Part shown: one piece after another, positions 37,443 through 46,054 of the stretch
Layout: each line of letters opens with the position of its first letter
How positions within the stretch are numbered: position 1 is the first letter of the stretch
Source: Brachyspira alvinipulli ATCC 51933
GTDB taxonomy: Bacteria; Spirochaetota; Brachyspiria; Brachyspirales; Brachyspiraceae
Length of the DNA stretch: 64,000 bases
Assembly (NCBI RefSeq): GCF_000518245.1
Contig: NZ_KI912403.1
Span: forward strand, 62,001-126,000
Reading direction: 5' to 3'
Program-made: the position numbers and the translations under genes
The notes under the pieces: model-generated
Seen by the model: only the letters and a program-made list of their open reading frames with translations
Databases searched by the model: none
Told to the model about the DNA's origin: nothing

Positions 37443-39563
37443 TTATTTTATACTTGCAATTCCCTCTACTTTATACCCTTGTGCTATTTCAGTAGTAGCT
37501 ATAACCTTATACTTTCCAACATTCTTAGATATAAATTGGAATAAAGGTCTTCTGATTATAGGAGAAGTTAAAAATACTATATCATCAACTCCATTATCAT
37601 TAACAAGTTTAACTGCATCTTTTATATTTTTAATCAAGTTCTGCATACTTTCAAAACTCATAGCAATCATTTGAGAACCCTGTATATTTCCAGTATTTGC
37701 CAAATTTTGTGCTATATTATTTTGAAGCTGCTGACTCAATGTAATAACTCTTATATTTTTATTTTGGTCTGCAACCATCTGCGATATCTGAGGAGCTAAC
37801 CTGCTTCTTACAAGTTCTGTAGCCTGTTCACTACCCATCATAGATATAGCATCAGCAACACCTTCTAATATTGCAACGCTGTTCTTAATAGGAACTTCCT
37901 CTTGAAGAAGATTCTGCAATACTTTCTGTATGTATCCAAGAGGACTTTCATTATGAGGCTTAGCAGCAAGTACTTCAGATACAAGAGCTTTGTGATCATC
38001 TTTAATACGATCAAGCATATTCTGAACTTCTTCACGGCCGATAAGAAGATTAGCATTTCTCTTAATTGTTTCACTAAAATGAGTTGCTATAACTGCTGTT
38101 GGGTCAAATAACATAAATCCTTTCTTAGCAGCCATATCCCTCTCATCAACATGTATCCAATAAGCAGGAAGTCCGAATGAAGGATCTTTAACCTTTTCAC
38201 AATCTGGAGATGGTTCTTCCTGTAAATTAGAGTTCAAAGCTAAAAGCATCTTAGGTCTTACGAAACCTTTAGCCACTTCTGTACCGTTAATACTGATAGT
38301 ATATTCATCTTGATCTATTACTGTGTTATCAAGAATTCTTACTGGAGGAACAGCCAAACCAATCTCTAATGCCAATTCTCTTCTAACCTGAGTTATTCTA
38401 TGTATTAAATCGCCGCCTTGATCCTCTAATGCCAAAGGTACCAATGATGTAGCTATAGAAAGTTCTATCTTCTCAACTTTCAAATACTGACTTACATCTA
38501 AAGGACCTCTCTGTGTCTGTTCAGCATCTGCAGTTTTAGTACCATCTTCATTAAGACCAAGCTCCTGCTGTTCTTTTCTTAAAGCATAACCTGCTAGGAA
38601 TAATGCCAATGCTATAACAAATAATGCTATTTTTGGGAATCCAGGTAAAAGCATTAAGAAGAATGCAAAACCTGCACCTATAAATAAGTTTTTAGGCTTA
38701 GCAAAAACCTGTACAGCAATCTGAGTAGACAAATTATCCTCACTGCTGCTTCTAGTTACAAGCAAACCAGTAGCAAAACTCATAAAGAATGAAGGTATCT
38801 GACTTACCAAACCATCACCAACAGTAAAACGAGTATAAGCATCAGCAGCCTGAGCAAAAGGCTCACCTCTCATAGTCATACCAATAACAAGTCCGCCTAC
38901 TATATTTATAACTGTGATTATGATACCGGCTATAACGTCACCTTGTACAAACTTTGAAGCACCGTCCATAGTACCATAAAAATCACTTTCGCTTCTTATC
39001 TTTTTTCTTTTATCTTCAGCTTCTTTATCTGTAATAGCTCCCGCCTGCAATTCGCTTTCAACTGCCATCATCTTTGAAGGCATACTATCCAATGCGAATC
39101 TTGCTGCAACTTCTGATACCCTTGTTGCACCTTTTGTGATAACAACAAACTGTACTATTATAAGTATTATAAATATTACAACACCTACAACTATATTATT
39201 ACCAACTACAAACTCAGCAAATGATGTAATAACTTTACCATTAAAATTAGCACCTTGTGTTAGAATTGCTCTAGTTGTAGATACGTTTAATGCTAATCTG
39301 AATGCCGTCATAACAAGCAGAACAGAAGGGAATACACTAAACTCACTGGCACTTTTCAAACTTAATACCATAAGAAGTATTAAAAGAGATATTACGATAT
39401 TTACTATAAGCAAAAAGTCCAAAATCATTGAAGGTAATGGTATAATGAGCATCATTATTACCATAACCGCACCAACTGCAAACATTATATCGCTATGTCT
39501 GCTTATATTAGCAGGCAGTTTTATCGAATCCAAAATTGATTTAGCACCATTCATTGTTGCCAC
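37443..39563 (-). CDS. flhA: Flagellar export gate protein FlhA
   Basis: 706 residues. Eight membrane segments in the N-terminal half include the family signature RVSEVAARFALDSMPSKMMA (about residues 148-167), followed by the cytoplasmic ring domain from about residue 350. FlhA forms the export gate that docks substrate-chaperone complexes. Starts 12 bases after flhB. Good length and no breaks. Confidence 0.97.
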   Translation of the reverse strand: MATMNGAKSILDSIKLPANISRHSDIMFAVGAVMVIMMLIIPLPSMILDFLLIVNIVISLLILLMVLSLKSASEFSVFPSVLLVMTAFRLALNVSTTRAILTQGANFNGKVITSFAEFVVGNNIVVGVVIFIILIIVQFVVITKGATRVSEVAARFALDSMPSKMMAVESELQAGAITDKEAEDKRKKIRSESDFYGTMDGASKFVQGDVIAGIIITVINIVGGLVIGMTMRGEPFAQAADAYTRFTVGDGLVSQIPSFFMSFATGLLVTRSSSEDNLSTQIAVQVFAKPKNLFIGAGFAFFLMLLPGFPKIALFVIALALFLAGYALRKEQQELGLNEDGTKTADAEQTQRGPLDVSQYLKVEKIELSIATSLVPLALEDQGGDLIHRITQVRRELALEIGLAVPPVRILDNTVIDQDEYTISINGTEVAKGFVRPKMLLALNSNLQEEPSPDCEKVKDPSFGLPAYWIHVDERDMAAKKGFMLFDPTAVIATHFSETIKRNANLLIGREEVQNMLDRIKDDHKALVSEVLAAKPHNESPLGYIQKVLQNLLQEEVPIKNSVAILEGVADAISMMGSEQATELVRSRLAPQISQMVADQNKNIRVITLSQQLQNNIAQNLANTGNIQGSQMIAMSFESMQNLIKNIKDAVKLVNDNGVDDIVFLTSPIIRRPLFQFISKNVGKYKVIATTEIAQGYKVEGIASIK

Positions 39564-39575
39564 TGTTTATTCCTC

Positions 39576-40775
39576 CTATATAGCCCTTGCCATTTTTTCA
39601 TTACGCATTCTATATACCTCTCCAAGTATTTTTGAAACAACATGAAATAATTTTTCAGGTATATACTGCCCTATTTCAACATTATAAAATAGCTCGCGGG
39701 CTAAAGGTTTATTCTCTACTATTTGAACATCATTATTCTTAGCTATTTCTTTTATCTTTAAAGCTATATTATCAGCTCCCTTAGCTGTTACTATAGGAGC
39801 ATAATCACCATTTTCATATTTCAAAGCAACTGCAAAGTGAGTCGGGTTTGTAATAACTACATCCGCCTCAGGAACAGATTTTAACATTGTTCTGCTTACT
39901 ATTTTTCTAGCCATATCCTGCAATTGGCTTTTTACCAAAGGATCTCCTTCCATCTCTTTGAACTCTTCTTTCATCTCATGCTTTGTCATTTTCAAACTAT
40001 TAATATACTGTCTTCTTTGAAAGAAATAATCGAAGGCAGAAACTATTATCATAAATATAATAACCTTAGCTAGCATTTCTAAGACTATAAAGAAAAATAC
40101 ATGCATTGCCTGTGCCAATTCCATATTGGTCATATTAAATAATTCAGTACTTTTACCATATATAGTGGTAAAAGTTAATAATGATATTACAATCATTTTG
40201 AAAAGTATTTTTGCTAAGTTCATTAAATTCTGAGGTGAAATAAATACTCTTTCTTTAAAGTTTGACCAGCTTGGAGCTATTCTTTTAAAATTAGGCTTTA
40301 ATTTTTTAGTTGTAAATAAGAATTTAGTTTGTGCTAAATTAACCCCTACACCAACTATTAAAGCAACTGCTAAAACTATTCCTGCTGTTTTAGCAATCAA
40401 TTCAAATATTTCAAGCATCATATCAGGCATAGCATTCATATTCATAGTAGTATCAGCTGCAGAAATCTTATTCAATATTTTAATAAAAAATTGAGAAACT
40501 GTATGAGTTAAATATGTTGTAAGCAATGCTATAACTGCTATTGTTACCGCTAATACTAATGTTTGATTTATTTCAACTGAGTTTACAACACGACCCTCTT
40601 CTTCTCTTGCCTTTCTTTTCTTTCTCTCTGTAGGAAGTTCTGTTCTTCCTTCATCTTCAGGAGATGCAAATAATGTTAATATGTAACCCTTACCTGTTAT
40701 ATGTAAATATTTTCTGTAAACTCTTGCTTTTAATATAATTAATATTTCTAATATTGAAGATATTATATTTTTCAT
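39576..40775 (-). CDS. flhB: Flagellar export switch protein FlhB
   Basis: 399 residues. Four membrane segments, then the cytoplasmic domain with the self-cleavage site NPTH (in VVITNPTHFAVALKY, about residues 305-319) that changes export from rod/hook to filament substrates. The family's usual beginning (LFASPEDEGRTELPTERKKR) starts only at residue 35, so there is an N-terminal extension of about 34 residues, starting at an ATG that overlaps the fliR stop (ATGA). That overlap supports this start. Confidence 0.95.
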   Translation of the reverse strand: MKNIISSILEILIILKARVYRKYLHITGKGYILTLFASPEDEGRTELPTERKKRKAREEEGRVVNSVEINQTLVLAVTIAVIALLTTYLTHTVSQFFIKILNKISAADTTMNMNAMPDMMLEIFELIAKTAGIVLAVALIVGVGVNLAQTKFLFTTKKLKPNFKRIAPSWSNFKERVFISPQNLMNLAKILFKMIVISLLTFTTIYGKSTELFNMTNMELAQAMHVFFFIVLEMLAKVIIFMIIVSAFDYFFQRRQYINSLKMTKHEMKEEFKEMEGDPLVKSQLQDMARKIVSRTMLKSVPEADVVITNPTHFAVALKYENGDYAPIVTAKGADNIALKIKEIAKNNDVQIVENKPLARELFYNVEIGQYIPEKLFHVVSKILGEVYRMRNEKMARAI

Positions 40776-41575
40776 ATAGTACCTCCGGATAAGAAAGTAA
40801 TTACATTATTTACATCAGATATAGTGTATTCCAATATTTTCATAAAATTAGATACTAAAACCGGTATTAATATATAATAAGTTATTATTCCAACAGCTAT
40901 CTGCATAGGAAAACCAAGCATCAAAATATTCATTTGAGGTGCAGCCTTTGCCAATAATCCCAAACTTAATGATAATAAAAACAATGTAAGCATTATAGGC
41001 AAAGCAAGTGAAAGTGCTATAGAAAATAAAGAACTCATATAATATATCATTTTATCTATAACTCCATTAAACGATGACATAAAAACAGCTTTAGAAGCAT
41101 CGCTTAATACCGGAACAGATTTGAAACTATAAAACAAAGTTCTTACAACCCAACTAGGTCCGTCTATAGCTATAAATATTAATATTACTATTAAAGACTG
41201 AAGCTGTCCCAATACAGGAACAGTTACTTGGGATATAGGATCAACAGTTTCTGATATACCAAATCCCATTTGTATTTCAAAAAAATTCGCCATAACTTGA
41301 TAAGCAGCAAATATTATTGACATTAAGAATCCAATCAATATACCAATAAGAGCCTCATTTACAAGAGTTAAGAAATACTCAACAAATGTAGGAGCAGCCT
41401 GAACTGTGATGTCAGCAACCAATGGAAATATAGTAGCTGTAGCTATAAATGCCAATCCCATCTTTATACTATTAGGTATAACATTAGAAGAGAATAATGG
41501 AGCTACCATAAGAATAGCTATGAATCTTACCATGATGAGCAGGTAAATCTGAAAGAAATTAACAAAATTATCCAT
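40772..41575 (-). CDS. fliR: Flagellar export protein FliR
   Basis: 267 residues with five to six hydrophobic segments and the FliR-like core (FLMSIIFAAYQVMANFFEI, then MGFGISETVDPISQVTVPVL, about residues 83-122). It belongs to the FliPQR core of the export gate. It lies 25 bases after fliQ and overlaps flhB by 4 bases. Confidence 0.95.
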   Translation of the reverse strand: MDNFVNFFQIYLLIMVRFIAILMVAPLFSSNVIPNSIKMGLAFIATATIFPLVADITVQAAPTFVEYFLTLVNEALIGILIGFLMSIIFAAYQVMANFFEIQMGFGISETVDPISQVTVPVLGQLQSLIVILIFIAIDGPSWVVRTLFYSFKSVPVLSDASKAVFMSSFNGVIDKMIYYMSSLFSIALSLALPIMLTLFLLSLSLGLLAKAAPQMNILMLGFPMQIAVGIITYYILIPVLVSNFMKILEYTISDVNNVITFLSGGTI

Positions 41576-41600
41576 TATCCTTAACCTAATATGTTTATAA

Positions 41601-41870
41601 TTATCTTGCTATAGTTGGCAATATACTAAATAATCTTACCGTAAATGCACTAGTATAATTAAGCATCCAAGAAGCCAATACATATATTACAGCAAGCATC
41701 GCTATCATTTTTGGAACAAAAGTTAATGTTTGTTCCTGAATACTTGTAGTAGCCTGAAGTATTGATATTATCAAACCTACTATTATTGATATTCCTAAAA
41801 CAGGAGCAGAAAGCAGCATAAACACCCATAAAGTTTCCTGAACCAAAACTATAATCGAAGTATCACTCAT
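41601..41870 (-). CDS. fliQ: Flagellar export protein FliQ
   Basis: 89 residues, the normal size, with two membrane hairpin helices (LWVFMLLSAPVLGISIIVGL and FVPKMIAMLAVIYVLASWML) and the conserved middle ILQATTSIQEQTLTFVPK. Part of the FliPQR gate. It lies between fliP (47-base gap) and fliR. Confidence 0.96.
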   Translation of the reverse strand: MSDTSIIVLVQETLWVFMLLSAPVLGISIIVGLIISILQATTSIQEQTLTFVPKMIAMLAVIYVLASWMLNYTSAFTVRLFSILPTIAR

Positions 41871-41917
41871 AATATTTCCTTACAATATATTACCCATATA
41901 AAATTGCCAAATAATTT

Positions 41918-42706
41918 TTATCTAAAACTTTGTACTATTTGAAGTATCAAAAGTTTCCATCCATCAACTGCCACAAACAATATTATTTTAAGCGGCAAAG
42001 ATATCATAATAGGCGGAAGCATTATCATACCCATAGCCATAAGAACAGAAGCAACAACCAAGTCTATAACAATAAATGGGATAAACAAATATATACCCAT
42101 CTTAAATGCTATAGTAAGTTCATTTATAATAAATGCAGGTATGACGACTATTGTTGGAATTCTGTTCAAATCATCAACTGTTTGAATCTCTCTTAGTCTT
42201 ATATCAGTATTACTTATACTTAAAAATAAATCCAAACTCTTCATACCATTCTCACCTCTTAAAGAGTTGAACATAAACATTCTTATAGGCTGTATTCCTC
42301 TACTATATAATTCATTAACACCTATAGATCCATTTAAATAAGGCTGAAGTGCTTCATTATTTACCTGCGTCAAAGTGGGCATCATTATAAAAAATGTTAG
42401 AAATAAAGATAACCCCATTATTAATGCCCTTGGAGGAGTCTCCTGTAACGACAATGCTCTTTGTACAAAACTTAATACTATCGATACTCTTATAAAACTT
42501 GTTGTCATTATTATAATAGATGGAGACAACGACAATATAGTCAAAAGAAATAATATCTGAAGTCCTAAACTCACCTGCTGAGGAGTCTGTGCCTGAGCCA
42601 CATTTAAACCTATAGTTGGTATCGGTATCTGAGTATTATCTTGAGCATAAGCTACTACAGGCATAAGTAAACATAATACCAAAAATACCGTAATAAACTT
42701 TCGCAT
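41918..42706 (-). CDS. fliP: Flagellar export protein FliP
   Basis: 262 residues with a cleavable signal peptide (residues 1-21, ending VVAYAQ) and four membrane segments. The family motif LSLFLTFFIMMPT (about residues 98-110) and the periplasmic loop are present. First gene of this export-gate cluster. Genes usually found just before it in spirochaetes (fliL, fliM, fliN, fliO/fliZ, motA, motB) are not upstream here; a FliO-like gene is at 61017. Confidence 0.95.
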   Translation of the reverse strand: MRKFITVFLVLCLLMPVVAYAQDNTQIPIPTIGLNVAQAQTPQQVSLGLQILFLLTILSLSPSIIIMTTSFIRVSIVLSFVQRALSLQETPPRALIMGLSLFLTFFIMMPTLTQVNNEALQPYLNGSIGVNELYSRGIQPIRMFMFNSLRGENGMKSLDLFLSISNTDIRLREIQTVDDLNRIPTIVVIPAFIINELTIAFKMGIYLFIPFIVIDLVVASVLMAMGMIMLPPIMISLPLKIILFVAVDGWKLLILQIVQSFR

Positions 42707-42780
42707 TTGAGAACTCCAATCTTATAATTTTTTTCTAATCTTTTTTCTTCTAAAAACGATAATCCTTATAACTGGAAATA

Positions 42781-42809
42781 AAGTTAACATATTATCATAA
42801 AATAGTCAA
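42781..42809 (-). promoter_or_regulatory. Candidate promoter and palindrome upstream of fliP
   Basis: Minus-strand TTGACT (42804-42809), 17 bases, TAACTT (42781-42786, weak). A perfect 9-bp inverted repeat GTTAACATA/TATGTTAAC (42783-42791 and 42814-42822) covers most of the -10 and the region before the -35, as an operator would. The rest of the 197-base gap shows nothing else. Confidence 0.4.
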
Positions 42810-42903
42810 GTATTATGTTAACTAATTTATATTCCAAATATCAAAATTAACATCCTTTACAGTAACAATACAGTATACAAAAATTTTTTATACAGCATTT
42901 ATT

Positions 42904-43483
42904 TCAAATAAACAAAGCCATCATATAACAATTATAATAAACTCCATCTATACAAAAAAAATCTTTTAACTCACCTTCTGTTACAAATCCGATATTTTTA
43001 TACAGTTTAATTGCTCTTTCGTTATCAGTTCTAACAGTTAATTCTATTTTTTTTATAGAATTCTTTTTACAATAGTCCGCAGCATTAAGAATTAATTTCT
43101 TAGCAATACCTCTTCCCAATATTTTTTTAATACGCTTATGCCAAGATTACTCTAACCTTATCAATACCTCTTAAATTACATATTGCCGCTATTTGAGTAT
43201 CAATTTCATACAAAAACATCTTTGTAGTTATGCTTTTTTGTATACTTTGTAAAAATTCCTCCTCTTTTTTTACATCTAACTCTCTTTCATCAGATCCTGA
43301 TAGCATAAAATTGGTTTCATCAGATACTTTTATTATATATTCTATTACTTTTTCAGCATCTTCTATATGAGCCTCTCTTATGTTATCCATAAACTTAAAC
43401 CTGCAATATAAATTATCGGATTTTATTATGTAAACTGTAATATGATAACTTATTTTTTCTTTTTTGCAAATAATTTTTTTCAT
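42904..43483 (-). pseudogene. GNAT acetyltransferase, frameshifted
   Basis: Two adjoining frames make up one GNAT N-acetyltransferase. The first part (43136-43483) contains IREAHIEDAEKVIEYI and ICNLRGIDKVRV and then leaves frame. Between them a third frame encodes LGISVLKKYW (about 43104-43132), and the last part (from 43119 down) gives GRGIAKKLIL, DNERAIKLYKNIGF and the C-terminus. So at least two single-base losses separate the pieces, one in a GGG run at the YWG-GRG junction and one before LGISV, where some codons may also be missing. Expected substrate unknown. Sequencing error at both places is possible but less likely. Confidence 0.8.
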
Positions 43484-43588
43484 ATTTTTTTAATATTAAT
43501 ACACACGTAATAAATTTTATATTTTACCATTAAACTTCTTAACTAGTTTATTATAAAAATAAATATTATTCAGGATAACATTTGATAG

Positions 43589-44308
43589 ATGATAAAAAAA
43601 TTACTATTGATTAACATTATTTTTTTATTTATTACTTCTATAATGTATGCAAATAACGGACATAAAGAACACTATATAGATATACTAGATAAAAAAATAT
43701 ATGTTTTAGATAATCTATTCAAAAATGAAAACATAACTATTATATTTGAAAAAAACACAATAAGCGGAAAAAGCACCGTAAATAAATATAATGCATCTTT
43801 TTCTTTAAATGACAAAGATATACAAATAAAAAATGTTTCAACTACTAAAATGGCTGGTCCTGATAATTTAATGAAAATAGAAAATGAATATTTAAATATG
43901 CTGTCAAATGCTAAAAATATTGATATCAAAGGAAATATTTTAAGTATAAAAACAAAAGACCATAAAGAATTAATATTTAGGGAGAAAATTGATTTATCAA
44001 TACATTATTTAAATGGCAAAGAATTTACATTAAAAAATGCATTTAATGATTCAAATATAACTATTTGTTTTACTAAAAATCATATATATGGTTATAATAA
44101 TAGTAATAGATATTATTCTTCATACACAATAAATGATGACAAAATATCTATTAAAGATTTAAAAATAGAAAACGGTAATGAAAATATTGAAGAGGATAAA
44201 TATATAAACTTATTTAATGATGTATACAAAATAAATTTGGAGGGTGATAATCTAATTTTAATTACTAGGGATAAAAAGAAAAGGTTAATTTATAAAATGA
44301 AATTTTGA
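43589..44308 (+). CDS. META-domain (HslJ-like) protein with two domain copies
   Basis: 239 residues with an N-terminal signal segment (about residues 1-21) and two META/HslJ-like units. The first keeps the hallmark TTKMAGPDNLMKIENEYLNM; the second (from about residue 135) follows the same strand order but has lost the MAGP motif. META domains occur in secreted or envelope proteins including heat-inducible HslJ; biochemical role unsettled. A related four-unit lipoprotein follows at 44433. The ribosome binding site is weak. Confidence 0.75.
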   Translation: MIKKLLLINIIFLFITSIMYANNGHKEHYIDILDKKIYVLDNLFKNENITIIFEKNTISGKSTVNKYNASFSLNDKDIQIKNVSTTKMAGPDNLMKIENEYLNMLSNAKNIDIKGNILSIKTKDHKELIFREKIDLSIHYLNGKEFTLKNAFNDSNITICFTKNHIYGYNNSNRYYSSYTINDDKISIKDLKIENGNENIEEDKYINLFNDVYKINLEGDNLILITRDKKKRLIYKMKF

Positions 44309-44363
44309 TGTTTAATTAAGAAAGCAATTATTCATTATTATCAGACTCCTAACACTATTATTG

Positions 44364-44392
44364 ATGGGCTTGTGATTTAATCATAAGCCCAT
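44364..44392 (+). terminator. Hairpin between META genes
   Basis: A 12-bp stem with one G-T pair (44364-44375 with 44381-44392) and a 5-base loop, followed by TTGTTTATA. Probably terminates the first META gene. Confidence 0.7.
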
Positions 44393-44432
44393 TGTTTATA
44401 ATACAACATATTTAAATAGGAAAGGAAATAAA

Positions 44433-45815
44433 ATGAAAAAAACACTATTATTAATTCTATCTACACTAACATTTTTTATATCATGCTCTACGGCAAAAAC
44501 ACAGACCCAGAATAATATTTTTGAAGCTATTAACGGCAAAGGATACTATTTGGTAAGCAATCCAAAAATACAAATTAATTTTGAAAATGGGAATGTATAC
44601 GGACATTCAGGCGTGAACAGATATTTTACAACATTTATAGTCACTAATAACAATATAGTTATAGGAACTAATATAGGATCAACTTTAATGGCAGGTCCTG
44701 AAGAAGATATGAAAAATGAACAAACTTTTTTAAATGATTTAGTAACAATTGATTCTGTATCTATTAATAATGGAGAAATAATTATGAAAACATCAGAAAA
44801 TAAAGAATTGGTATTTAAAGAAAAAGATATAACTTATGCTGATCTATACGGCAGAGAATTTATACTTGAAAATAAGTATACAAACATTGGAATAACAATA
44901 GGTTTTGATACCAACAGTATTTATGGATTTTCCGGTGTTAATAGATATTTTGGAGGATACACTCTTACCAATGGAAATACTATAACAATAGGAACATTGG
45001 GATCAACAATGATGGCAGGTCCTGAGGAAAATATGAATGCTGAAAGAGATTTTACAGCATTGCTTTCTGAAGCATCCAATATAACATTATCTATAACAAA
45101 TTTAGAGATAACAACAAAATCCGGAGAAAAATTGATATTTAAAGATAATTCTATTTCTGACAATAAACTGCTTGGAAAAAGTTTTATACTTCATAATTTT
45201 TACAAATACCCAAATGTACAGATAACTAAGTCTTTTTATGGTACAAATAATAATGTTAATGGATTTTCAGGAGTTAACACATATAGAAGCTCTTATACTA
45301 ATATAAACGGATGCGAAGTTAAATTTAATGGTTTGGCAATGACTAGAATGGCTGGTCCTGAAGAAAATATGAGAGCTGAAGCTGAATTTGCTAATTATAT
45401 AGAAAATGCAAAATATATGTATCTTAAAGGAAAAGAATTACACATAATAGCTAATGACTCCACAATATTAAAATTTATAGAAAATTATTTTGATGTTAAT
45501 GAGCATGCAGGAAAAAAATTCAAATTATCAAATATGTTTGAAGGTACGGAAATAACTTTATCTATAACTAATAATTCATTTGTAGGAAAATCAGGAGTTA
45601 ATAATTACAGTATACCGTTTGAAATAAAAGATAATAAATTAATAATAAGTAAAAAAGGAATATCAACATTAATGGCAGGTCCTGAAGAAGATATGAAAGC
45701 TGAAGATAAGTATATGGAACTTCTTAATAAAGCTAATTACATATCTTATAATAAAAATACTTTATGTATAAAAACGTCAGATAATGAGGTATTACTTTTT
45801 AATTTAGTAGATTAA
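44433..45815 (+). CDS. Lipoprotein with four tandem META domains
   Basis: 460 residues. The signal peptide ends in a lipobox (FFISC, Cys at about residue 19), so it is probably a lipoprotein. Four META-like units of about 105-110 residues follow, each with a GVNxY motif (SGVNRYF, SGVNRYFGGY, SGVNTYRSSY, SGVNNYSIPF) and a MAGPEExM motif. The regular copies suggest duplication from one ancestral domain. The ribosome binding site is AGGAAAG. Function unknown. Confidence 0.8.
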   Translation: MKKTLLLILSTLTFFISCSTAKTQTQNNIFEAINGKGYYLVSNPKIQINFENGNVYGHSGVNRYFTTFIVTNNNIVIGTNIGSTLMAGPEEDMKNEQTFLNDLVTIDSVSINNGEIIMKTSENKELVFKEKDITYADLYGREFILENKYTNIGITIGFDTNSIYGFSGVNRYFGGYTLTNGNTITIGTLGSTMMAGPEENMNAERDFTALLSEASNITLSITNLEITTKSGEKLIFKDNSISDNKLLGKSFILHNFYKYPNVQITKSFYGTNNNVNGFSGVNTYRSSYTNINGCEVKFNGLAMTRMAGPEENMRAEAEFANYIENAKYMYLKGKELHIIANDSTILKFIENYFDVNEHAGKKFKLSNMFEGTEITLSITNNSFVGKSGVNNYSIPFEIKDNKLIISKKGISTLMAGPEEDMKAEDKYMELLNKANYISYNKNTLCIKTSDNEVLLFNLVD

Positions 45816-45832
45816 TATATTTTACAGTTTTT

Positions 45833-45859
45833 GCTATACTATGTTATATATAGTATAGC
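45833..45859 (+). terminator. Short hairpin after the META lipoprotein
   Basis: A 9-bp stem (45833-45841 with 45851-45859) with no T-run. A stronger terminator follows at 45912. Confidence 0.4.
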
Positions 45860-45911
45860 TACAAACGTCATTTGTTGCACTCTTAAGATATATATACAAA
45901 CCCATTACTTT

Positions 45912-45948
45912 CACTCTATGAAATATCCTAATTTCATAGAGTGTTTTT
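45912..45948 (+). terminator. Rho-independent terminator
   Basis: A 13-bp perfect stem (45912-45924 with 45931-45943), a 6-base loop and five T. It separates the META lipoprotein gene from the penicillin-binding-protein gene. Confidence 0.85.
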
Positions 45949-45992
45949 GTATATAGAGGAATTCAAACATTCACAAAAATAAAAAAAATATA

Positions 45993-46021
45993 TTGATTAA
46001 TTAAATGATTGTTTGTATAAT
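45993..46021 (+). promoter_or_regulatory. Promoter of the penicillin-binding-protein gene
   Basis: TTGATT (45993-45998), 17 bases, TATAAT (46016-46021). It overlaps the upstream in-frame TTG at 46013, which therefore cannot be the start. Confidence 0.7.
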
Positions 46022-46054
46022 ATAAAAAAATATATAGTATATAGGATAAATAAA

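Noticed and set aside
42783-42822. Palindrome before fliP as a terminator of the acetyltransferase remnant
   Set aside because: The 22-base loop and lack of a T-run make a poor terminator; its overlap with promoter-like boxes fits an operator better, though this stays uncertain.
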